DNA from: Actinomadura sp. WMMA1423
Lineage (GTDB): Bacteria; Actinomycetota; Actinomycetes; Streptosporangiales; Streptosporangiaceae
Assembly: GCF_006547145.1 (NCBI RefSeq)
Contig: NZ_CP041244.1
Coordinates: forward strand, 2,356,001-2,420,000
Length of the DNA stretch: 64,000 bases
Direction: 5' to 3'
The position numbers were made by a program, and so were the translations under genes. Position 1 is the first letter of the stretch. Every line of letters begins with the position of its first letter. The notes beneath the pieces were generated by a model. The model was not told where the DNA came from. It worked only from the letters and a program-made list of their open reading frames with translations, and made no database searches. Below, one piece after another: positions 10,326 to 16,539 of the stretch.

Positions 10326-10595
10326 GTGGCTAACATCAAGTCCCAGATCAAGCGCAACAAGCAGAACGAGAAGGCCCGCCTGCGCAACAAGGCCGTCAAG
10401 TCCGAGCTGAAGACGGCGATCCGCAAGTTCCGCGAGGCCGCCGAGGCCGGCAACGTGGACGACGCCGTCGCCGCGCAGCGGTTCGCCGCTCGCAAGCTGG
10501 ACAAGGCCGTCAGCAAGGGCGTCATCCACAAGAACCAGGCCGCCAACCGCAAGTCGGCGATCGCCCGGCAGGCCGCCGCCCTGCAGGCCAAGTAA
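10326..10595 (+). CDS. rpsT: 30S ribosomal protein S20
   Basis: 89 residues starting at GTG 10326 ([20 protein letters not shown]), preceded by a GAGG-containing site. It is highly basic and helical, and ends in [13 protein letters not shown]. It binds 16S rRNA early in 30S assembly. It is followed by a hairpin (10609-10631). In related genomes holA lies next to rpsT; here about 4 kb of other genes lie between them. Confidence 0.97.
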   Translation: MANIKSQIKRNKQNEKARLRNKAVKSELKTAIRKFREAAEAGNVDDAVAAQRFAARKLDKAVSKGVIHKNQAANRKSAIARQAAALQAK

Positions 10596-10608
10596 GAGCC
10601 GCACGCCC

Positions 10609-10631
10609 GGGGCCGGCCGCGCGCCGGCCCC
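10609..10631 (+). terminator. rpsT terminator hairpin, abutting the kptA start
   Basis: GGGGCCGGC-cgcgc-GCCGGCCCC, a 9-bp all-GC stem. It ends 5 nt before the ATG of kptA, so it may also limit ribosome access to kptA. Confidence 0.65.
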
Positions 10632-10636
10632 GACGC

Positions 10637-11179
10637 ATGTCCATGGACGAGCGCCGCGCGGTCAAGATCTCCAAGTACCTCGCCAAGCACCTTCGGCACC
10701 GCCCCGAGCGGATCGGCCTCACCCTCGACCCCGAGGGGTGGGCGGAGGTCGCCGAACTGCTCTCGGCCGCCGCGGCCCACGGTTTCGCGCTCACCCGCGC
10801 CGAACTCGAACACGTGGTGGCGGTCAACGACAAGAAGCGCTACGAGCTCTCAGGGGACCGGATCCGCGCCGTCCAGGGCCACTCGGTCCCCGTCTCGCTG
10901 AACCTTCCGGTGACGGCCCCGCCGGACCTCCTCTACCACGGCACCGTGCGCCGCTCCGTCGAGGCCATCCTGCGGGACGGCCTGCTCCCCATGGGGCGGC
11001 ACGCCGTCCACCTGTCCCCCGACCGCGAGACGGCCCGGCGCGTCGGCGCCCGGCGCGGCGTCCCCGTGGTGCTGACCGTCCAGGCCGGACGGATGGCGGC
11101 CGACGGCCACGAGTTCCGCGTCAGCGCGAACGGCGTGTGGCTGGCCGACACGGTGCCGCCGCGATATCTGAGCGAATGA
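10637..11179 (+). CDS. kptA: RNA 2'-phosphotransferase (Tpt1/KptA family)
   Basis: 180 residues. Family role: removal of an internal RNA 2'-phosphate using NAD+. Visible motifs are SKYLAKHLRHRPERIGL (with the conserved Arg20), RAVQGHS at about 77-83 with the catalytic-type His, and YHGT at 100-103 beginning the ADP-ribosyltransferase-like half. Length is typical. ATG at 10637 has no clear Shine-Dalgarno site because the rpsT hairpin occupies that place; ATG at 10643 is an alternative. The last 59 nt overlap the convergent HAD-like gene. The natural substrate in bacteria is unclear. Confidence 0.9.
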   Translation: MSMDERRAVKISKYLAKHLRHRPERIGLTLDPEGWAEVAELLSAAAAHGFALTRAELEHVVAVNDKKRYELSGDRIRAVQGHSVPVSLNLPVTAPPDLLYHGTVRRSVEAILRDGLLPMGRHAVHLSPDRETARRVGARRGVPVVLTVQAGRMAADGHEFRVSANGVWLADTVPPRYLSE

Positions 11180-11648
11180 CCTCCGCGGCGGCCCAGTCGG
11201 GGACGTGCCGCACCCATTCGGGGCCTTCCTTCGGCCCGAACAGGTACCGGTAAGGGACGATCTCGCGGATGGCGCGGTGCACGTCCAGCCGGTCGTCGAT
11301 CATGTGGGTGATCCCGAGTTCGGCGCAGTGCCGGGCCTTGTCCTGCCGCCTGCGGCAGAACCGCACGTTGGCCCGCGGCAGGCCCGTCCGCTCGTAGAAG
11401 TCGTGGTGGTCGAGCCAGGCGAGGGTCCTCTCCCGTACCCGGTCGCCGCACTTGGAGATGATCCACGCCCGTCCGCCGAACGCCTCGACCAGGCCGGGCA
11501 GCACCTCGTAGACGCCGTCCGTCGCGGGGGAGGCGAGAGCCTCCTCGAAGCTTCCGTCGAGGAAGGCGGTGTCGTTCTCACCGGGGGCCGTGAGCCCGCC
11601 ATGGATGACCCGGCCGAAGTCGACGCCGAGTCTCGGTTCGATGTCCAT
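11121..11648 (-). CDS. HAD-like protein, atypical motif I
   Basis: 175 residues. The layout resembles a small HAD hydrolase: motif I region LGVDFGRVIHGG, motif II-like AWIISKCGDRVRERT, and late acidic motif THMIDDRLDVHRAI. The usual DxD of motif I is DFG here, so the second aspartate is missing and normal phosphatase chemistry is doubtful. Its 3' end overlaps that of kptA by 59 nt in the opposite direction, which may couple expression by antisense. It is divergent from the LysR gene over a 69-nt AT-rich spacer. Confidence 0.7.
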   Translation of the reverse strand: MDIEPRLGVDFGRVIHGGLTAPGENDTAFLDGSFEEALASPATDGVYEVLPGLVEAFGGRAWIISKCGDRVRERTLAWLDHHDFYERTGLPRANVRFCRRRQDKARHCAELGITHMIDDRLDVHRAIREIVPYRYLFGPKEGPEWVRHVPDWAAAEVIRSDIAAAPCRPATRRSR

Positions 11649-11682
11649 GACCCAACCTTCGACCCGGACCCGCTAATCCAGA

Positions 11683-11709
11683 ACTATTAACCTCTTCCTA
11701 GGCTATAGT
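11683..11709. promoter_or_regulatory. Candidate LysR-type operator and promoter between HAD-like and LysR genes
   Basis: An AT-rich patch with inverted repeat ACTAT (11683-11687) and ATAGT (11705-11709), set in an unusually AT-rich stretch for this genome. The position between divergent genes suits an LTTR autoregulatory site. Inference only. Confidence 0.4.
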
Positions 11710-11717
11710 CATTACCT

Positions 11718-12638
11718 ATGGAGCTGAGCCGCCTGTCCACCGACGCGCTCGCCTCCTTCGCCGTCTTCGCCGACCACCTCAACTTCACCCGCGCCGCCGA
11801 GGCCCTCCACATCTCTCAGCCGGCCCTCCACGTCAAGGTGCAGAAGCTCGCCGACACCCTGGGCCGCCCCCTCTACACCCGGCACGGCCGCCGCCTCGCC
11901 CTCACTCCCGCCGGCGAGCAGGTCGCCCGCTTCGCCCGCGACCTCGACGCCCGGATGGCGGCGTTCCTCGAGGACGTGCGGGGCGCGTCCCCGTCCCGCG
12001 TCCCGACCCTGGCCGCCGGGGAGGGCGCCTACCTCTACCTCCTCGGCGGCGTGATCCGCCCCGGCCTCCGCCTGATCAACGGCGACCGCGCCCGCACCCT
12101 CGCCGCCGTGCGCACCGGCCGCGCGGACCTCGGCGTCGCCGTCCTCGACGTCCTGCCCGCCGACGTCACGGCCGTCCCGCTGGCGTCCTACCCCCAGACG
12201 CTCGTCATGCCGGACGACCACCCGCTCGCCGCCGAGCCGCGCCTCACCCTCGCCGACCTCGCCGGCGCCTCGCTCGTCGTCCCGCCCGCCGAGGGCCCGC
12301 ACCGCGTCACCCTCGAACGCGCCCTGCGCGCCGCCGAGGTGCCTTGGACGCTGGCGGTCGAGGCCGCGGGGTGGCCCCTGATGCTGCACTTCGCGTCCCT
12401 CGGCGTCGGACTCGCCGTCGTCAACGGCTGCGTCCCGCCTCCCCCCGGCCTGACGGCCCGCGAGATCATCGACCTGCCCGCAGTCCCCTACTACGCCCTC
12501 CACCTCCCGGACAGGGCCGACGACCCCCTCGTCACCGGCCTCCTGGCCGCCATCCGCACTTCGCTGAGGAGCACGCCGTGCGCTTCGAGACCTCCGTCGA
12601 CATCGACGCCGCCCCCGAGACCGTCTGGAACCTCCTGA
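11718..12638 (+). CDS. LysR-family transcriptional regulator
   Basis: 306 residues. An N-terminal winged HTH is clear (ALASFAVFADHLNFTRAAEA, HISQPALHVKVQKLADTLGR, GRRLALTPAGEQVARF). The C-terminal substrate-binding-like domain contains MPDDHPLAAEPRLTLADLAG. The last 61 nt overlap the next gene (SRPBCC protein), so the two are probably co-expressed. The co-inducer is unknown. Confidence 0.92.
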   Translation: MELSRLSTDALASFAVFADHLNFTRAAEALHISQPALHVKVQKLADTLGRPLYTRHGRRLALTPAGEQVARFARDLDARMAAFLEDVRGASPSRVPTLAAGEGAYLYLLGGVIRPGLRLINGDRARTLAAVRTGRADLGVAVLDVLPADVTAVPLASYPQTLVMPDDHPLAAEPRLTLADLAGASLVVPPAEGPHRVTLERALRAAEVPWTLAVEAAGWPLMLHFASLGVGLAVVNGCVPPPPGLTAREIIDLPAVPYYALHLPDRADDPLVTGLLAAIRTSLRSTPCASRPPSTSTPPPRPSGTS

Positions 12639-13006
12639 AGGACGTCGAGCGCTGGCCCGACATGACCGCCTCGATGGAGGAGGTCGAAGTCCTGGACGAG
12701 CCGTTCACCCTGGGCAGCCGGGCCCGCGTCCGCCAGCCGAAGCTCCCCACCGCCGTCTGGACGGTCACGGCCTTCGAGGAGAACCGCACCTTCACCTGGG
12801 AGTCCCGCTCCCCCGGCGTCACCACGACCGGCGCCCACGAGATCGTCCCCGCCCCCGACGGCAAGGTCACCGTCCGCCTCACCCTCGACCAGAAGGGCGC
12901 GCTGGCCCCCGTCTTCAACCTCCTGGCCGGGCGCCTCACCCGCCGCTATGTCGTGATGGAGGCCCAGGGCCTGAAGACCAAGGCCGAGCAGCAGCCCACC
13001 GGTTAG
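12578..13006 (+). CDS. SRPBCC (START-like) lipid or polyketide-binding fold protein
   Basis: 142 residues from GTG 12578, with GAGGA upstream. The START/SRPBCC pattern is visible: RFETSVDIDAAPETVWNLLK, DVERWPDMTASMEEVEVLDE, and a long C-terminal helix (VFNLLAGRLTRRYVVMEAQG) that would close the hydrophobic cavity. Ligand unknown. It overlaps the end of the LysR gene by 61 nt. Confidence 0.85.
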   Translation: MRFETSVDIDAAPETVWNLLKDVERWPDMTASMEEVEVLDEPFTLGSRARVRQPKLPTAVWTVTAFEENRTFTWESRSPGVTTTGAHEIVPAPDGKVTVRLTLDQKGALAPVFNLLAGRLTRRYVVMEAQGLKTKAEQQPTG

Positions 13007-13028
13007 AGCGCGCGGTTCCCGCCCGCGG

Positions 13029-13574
13029 TCAGGCGGCCGGCCGGAGGCCGGCGAGCATGAGGTCGAGCGTCCGCCCGCGCAGGTCGGCGTCCCAACCGCC
13101 CATCAGGGCACCCTGACACGCGCTGACCAGCAGGGCCATCACCTCGTCGAGACGGACCCCGCGGGCGACCGCTCCCGCCTCCTGCCCGCGGACGAGCAGC
13201 TCTCCCACCGCGTCGGCGAGCGATCCGAGCGGTCCGGTGATCGGCACCTCCATCCCTTCGGCGGCGAGGAGGCCGACGACCGTCCGGTTCGCCGCCGTCC
13301 GCTCCACGAGCCGCGCGAAGAACTCGAAGAGCGCGGTCGCCGGGTCCCCGCGCGCCATGAGTTCGGCGGCGTCGTCCGTGACCTGCCGCAACAGCCGTTT
13401 CATCAGCGCGCGCAGCAGGTCGGCCTTCGTCGGGAAGTGCCGGAACACGGTGCCGACCGCCACCCCCGCGCGCCGCGCCACCTCCTCGGTCGAAGCGTCC
13501 GGCCCGGCCCCGGCGAACACCTCGTCCGCCGCCTCCAGGATCCGCTCCCGGTTGCGTTGCGCGTCCGCGCGCAT
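13029..13574 (-). CDS. TetR-family regulator
   Basis: 181 residues. The N-terminal TetR HTH reads RERILEAADEVFAGAGPDAS, then VARRAGVAVGTVFRHFPTKA. The C-terminal ligand domain is all-helical (about 70-181). It is divergent from an NTF2-like gene, and the intergenic region holds two ATGAGT-type palindromes, so it probably represses itself and its neighbour. Confidence 0.92.
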   Translation of the reverse strand: MRADAQRNRERILEAADEVFAGAGPDASTEEVARRAGVAVGTVFRHFPTKADLLRALMKRLLRQVTDDAAELMARGDPATALFEFFARLVERTAANRTVVGLLAAEGMEVPITGPLGSLADAVGELLVRGQEAGAVARGVRLDEVMALLVSACQGALMGGWDADLRGRTLDLMLAGLRPAA

Positions 13575-13595
13575 CCCCGACCTCCCCTGGACAAG

Positions 13596-13611
13596 ATGAG
13601 TCTGGACTCAT
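13596..13611. promoter_or_regulatory. TetR operator 1, ATGAGT-N4-ACTCAT
   Basis: A perfect palindrome ATGAGT-ctgg-ACTCAT. The centre is 28 bp from that of a second copy at 13623-13640, so both lie on nearly the same helix face. Confidence 0.7.
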
Positions 13612-13622
13612 TATCTTCCCAT

Positions 13623-13640
13623 CATGAGTGCCCACTCATG
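13623..13640. promoter_or_regulatory. TetR operator 2, CATGAGT-N4-ACTCATG
   Basis: A perfect palindrome with the same core as operator 1, 17 nt before the start of the NTF2-like gene. Confidence 0.7.
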
Positions 13641-13656
13641 TTAGGAGACGTACGCC

Positions 13657-14061
13657 ATGCACACCACACCGCGCGGGATGTTCCAGCGGATGCAGCAGCG
13701 CTGGCTCGACCACCCGACCGCCCTCATCGACGACCTCCTCGCCGACGACGTCGTCATCGAGACCCCGTTCGCGCCGCCCGGCGGGCCGACCAGATTCGAG
13801 GGCAGGCAGACGTTCCTGGAGTTCGCCGACCCGCAACGCGCGGCGTTCCCCGTCCGCTTCGACGACTGCCGCACCGTCGCCGTCCACGACACCACCGACC
13901 CGAACACCATCGTCGTGGAGTACGAACTGACCGGCACGCACACCAGGACTGCCAAGCAGTCCACCGCCGCCTTCATCGGCGTCCTCACAGTGCACGACGG
14001 CAAAATCACCCTCTGGCGCGAATACCAGAACACCCTGGCGATAATGCAAGCCCTGACCTGA
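13657..14061 (+). CDS. NTF2-like (SnoaL-type) protein
   Basis: 134 residues. The fold pattern of the NTF2/SnoaL superfamily is visible: an N-terminal helix (MFQRMQQRWLDHPTALIDDL), then LADDVVIETPFAPPG, FEGRQTFLEFA and the C-terminal strand pair LTVHDGKITLWREYQN. Members are small enzymes or stress-related proteins. Expression is probably released when the divergent TetR protein binds its ligand, since two operators lie in its promoter region. Confidence 0.8.
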   Translation: MHTTPRGMFQRMQQRWLDHPTALIDDLLADDVVIETPFAPPGGPTRFEGRQTFLEFADPQRAAFPVRFDDCRTVAVHDTTDPNTIVVEYELTGTHTRTAKQSTAAFIGVLTVHDGKITLWREYQNTLAIMQALT

Positions 14062-14636
14062 CCACCCCAAAGCCCCCACGCACACAAGCGGCCCAGGCGG
14101 ACCGCCCCCAGCACAGGCGCAGAGCACCCTCCCCAGACCGGCAGCCGCAGACACAGTGACCGCAAGCGGAGCGGCCCCAAAACGATAGAGCGCCCCTACC
14201 AGCACGACAGCCTCAAACGCGCAGTGGACCGCACACGAAGCCCTCAAGAGCCGGAGCACCCTAAATAGCACGACGGCCTCAATCACAGTGACCGCACGTG
14301 AAGCGGCCCCAGCCGATGGCGAGTCTCACCAGTGCAACATCGGCCGGATCAGCGTTGGCCAGGTCAGCGTTGGCCAGGTCAGCGTTGGCGGGTCAGCGTT
14401 GGCGGGTCAGCGTTGGCGGGTCAGCGTTGGCGGGTCAGCGTTGGCGGGTCAGCGTTGGGCCTGGTCGCCGCGACGGCGACGGCCTGGTCCTCGCCCGGCG
14501 CGGGGTTCCGGGAGGGCGCAGCGCCGCAGAACCTGCCCGGACTCGTCGAGGTCGCCGCCCTGACACCGCCGCACCGGCGCGGCCGGCTCCGATCAGTGCC
14601 GCGCCGAACGCCCAGCGCCACCTTGGGGTTGGCGGG
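14062..14636. other. Non-coding spacer with tandem repeats
   Basis: No gene is supported here. The first 270 nt contain scattered repeated phrases (for example CACAGTGACCGCA twice, AGCACGAC(A/G)GCCTCA twice). From 14351 a 14-15 nt tandem array runs to about 14466, listed separately. The remainder up to holA is GC-rich without clear structure. Confidence 0.6.
14351..14466. repeat. Tandem array of a 14-15 nt unit near the holA 3' end
   Basis: Two copies of AGCGTTGGCCAGGTC (15 nt) are followed by five exact copies of AGCGTTGGCGGGTC (14 nt) and a degenerate unit. The period is not a multiple of three, so the array is not coding. A single further copy of TTGGCGGGTCAGC overlaps the holA stop codon at about 14631-14643. 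Confidence 0.9.
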
Positions 14637-15590
14637 TCAGCGGCGGGCGGCGACGATCTGGGCGACGGTCCGTTCCAGGGCGTAGGCGGGGTCGGCGGCG
14701 CCGCCCTTGACCGCCTCATCGGCCTCGGCCACGGCGGTCAAGGCGCGCGCGACCCCGTCTCCGGTCCAGCCGCGCAACTGCCTCTGCACCCGGTCGATCT
14801 TCCAGGGCGGCATGCCGAGGTCCTTCGCCAGCGCCGCACCCCGCGCGCCTCGCGGCGCCCCACCGACCTTCGCCAGCCCGCGCACGCCCTGGGCGAGCGC
14901 GCTGACGATCAGAACGGGCGCGACACCCGTCGCGAGAGCCCACCGGAGCTGTTCGAGGGCCTCAGCGAGCTGTCCTTCGATGGCCTTGTCCGCCACGGTG
15001 AAACCGCTGACCTCGGCGCGTCCCCGGTAGTAGCGGGCGATGGCCGCATCGTCGATCTTCCCCCCGGTGTCGGCGACGAGCTGGCTGCACGCGGCGGCCA
15101 GCTCGCGCAGGTCGTTGCCGACGGCCTCGATCAGTCCCCGCGCGCCGTCCGCCGAGATCTTCCCGCCGGCCCTGCGGATCTCGCCCCGGACGAAGTCGAC
15201 CCGCTCGCCGGCCTTGGTGACCTTCGGGCATGTGATCTTGCGCGCCTTGAGCTTGGTCAGCCCGTCCACGAGCGCCTTGCCCTTGGCGCCGCCGGGATGG
15301 ACGGCGACGAGCACGACGTCCTCCGCCGGGGCCTTGGCGTACTTCAGGACCTCGGCCGTCAGGTCCTTGCCCAGGTCCTGCGCCGACCGCAGCACGAGCA
15401 CCTTCCCGCCGCCGAACAGCGACGGCGACGTCAGCTCCGAGATGCGGCCGGGCTCCAGGCCACCGGGCGCAAGATCGATGACCTCGATCTCCGGATCCCC
15501 CGCCCGCACGGACGCGACGACGTCCCCGACCGCCCGGTCCACGAGCAGCTCTTCGTCACCGACGATCAGAATGATGGACTCAACCGACAC
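14637..15590 (-). CDS. holA: DNA polymerase III subunit delta
   Basis: 317 residues from GTG 15590 (VSVESIILIVGDEELLVDRA). This subunit opens the beta clamp within the clamp-loader complex. Family features are the N-terminal DEELLVDRAV block, GGKVLVLRSAQDLGKDL, and the C-terminal helical collar (ALEQLRWALATGVAPVLIVS). The longer upstream reading frame is low-complexity and not believable. In related genomes holA sits beside rpsT and comEC; comEC is still next to it here, after a 949-nt gap. Confidence 0.93.
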   Translation of the reverse strand: MSVESIILIVGDEELLVDRAVGDVVASVRAGDPEIEVIDLAPGGLEPGRISELTSPSLFGGGKVLVLRSAQDLGKDLTAEVLKYAKAPAEDVVLVAVHPGGAKGKALVDGLTKLKARKITCPKVTKAGERVDFVRGEIRRAGGKISADGARGLIEAVGNDLRELAAACSQLVADTGGKIDDAAIARYYRGRAEVSGFTVADKAIEGQLAEALEQLRWALATGVAPVLIVSALAQGVRGLAKVGGAPRGARGAALAKDLGMPPWKIDRVQRQLRGWTGDGVARALTAVAEADEAVKGGAADPAYALERTVAQIVAARR

Positions 15591-15768
15591 ACCAGCAGCA
15601 TGCCACGCTCCCCCACCCCCCGCGCCCGTCCCACGCCACCACCCCGCCCACCCTCGCGCCCACGCACCACCCAGCGGCGCCCCTCCCACCGAACGGGCTA
15701 GAAAAGCCGCCCGCCGAACAGCAACAGATCAGGCCGCCCCACCGAACTGGGGCGGCCGCGCCGCGCTG

Positions 15769-15819
15769 CAGCAGACCAGCCCGCCACGCCGTACAGCAGC
15801 AGACCAGCCCGCCACGCCG
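15769..15819. repeat. 23-nt direct repeat
   Basis: CAGCAGACCAGCCCGCCACG and three further bases (CCG) occur at 15769-15791 and again, identical, at 15797-15819, a 28-nt offset. Confidence 0.85.
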
Positions 15820-15904
15820 GGCGGCAGCAGAACAAGGCACCTCCGCGCGGAGCAGCAGCAGGCCGCACCGAACGGCAGCAGGCCAGACCGCCGCACCCCG
15901 CGGA

Positions 15905-15998
15905 AACGGGCCACCCCGAGCGACAACGGGCCACCCCAAGCCCTCAGCGGGCCACGCCGAGCGGCGGCGGGCCAAGCCGAGCCCCAGCGGGCCACGTC
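15905..15998. repeat. About five imperfect 20-21 nt tandem units
   Basis: The core CGGGCCAC(C/G)CC(G/A)AGC recurs with an offset of about 20-21 nt, with variable 5-6 nt linkers. Confidence 0.7.
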
Positions 15999-16009
15999 GT
16001 CGCGCCGCG

Positions 16010-16440
16010 CGGGGGCAGGCGTGCTGCCCTGCGCGGCGATGCCGCCAGCCGACCGAGGGGCACGCCCTCGGTGCCGTTGACTCCTCCAAGCGGATCTTCC
16101 CGCCTGGTCGCCTCAGCAGCGGACCGCGCCGCGCGGGAACGGGCCGCACCGCGCTTGAACCGCCGCACCGCGCATTGAACGCGACGCTGCGGACGGGCTG
16201 CGAGGTGCGGGGGCGGGCTGCGAGGTGGGGGGCGGGCTGCGACGCGCAGAGCAGCAGGCCGCGCCGAGTTGCAGCAGACCAGGCCGCGCGTTGAGCGGCG
16301 GAGGGCCAGACCCTCGGGCAGTGCGGGGGCGAGCGTGGGGTGCTGCGCGGAGGTGCCGTCAGCGGGACGAGGGGCATGCCATCAGGGCCGTTAAGTCCTC
16401 CAAGGGATCTTCCGCCGGTTGACTCGGCAGCGACTACCGC
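16010..16440. repeat. Diverged direct duplication (16010-16130 and 16325-16440)
   Basis: Both copies share GAGGGGCA-GCC-TC, then GCCGTT-A-TCCTCCAAG, then GGATCTTCC with only scattered substitutions and one small gap. By eye about three quarters of positions agree. The spacer is about 195 nt. Confidence 0.65.
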
Positions 16441-16539
16441 CTCCAGGGCGCGTCGTCCGCCGGGTGGGGTGGACGGGTCGCCTGTCGGTGTTGGCCCGTC
16501 CTTCGGGGTGGACCGTTGTCGTGGGTCCCGACGGGCCTG

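Larger units (their letters stand above)
15591..16539. other. Long GC-rich non-coding region with several repeat families
   Basis: No believable gene: open frames on both strands give only repetitive Ala-Arg-Gly-rich translations. The region holds a 23-nt direct repeat (15769-15791 and 15797-15819), a run of about 20-nt units built on CGGGCCAC-CC-AGC (15905-15998), and a diverged duplication of about 110 nt (16010-16130 and 16325-16440). Confidence 0.65.

Noticed and set aside
14351..14466. Possible CRISPR array
   Set aside because: Units are 14-15 nt in direct tandem without spacers, and no cas genes are present.
15580..16377. 265-residue frame on the minus strand between holA and comEC
   Set aside because: Translation is repetitive Arg/Ala/Gly/Leu sequence reflecting DNA repeats; no start site and no domain.
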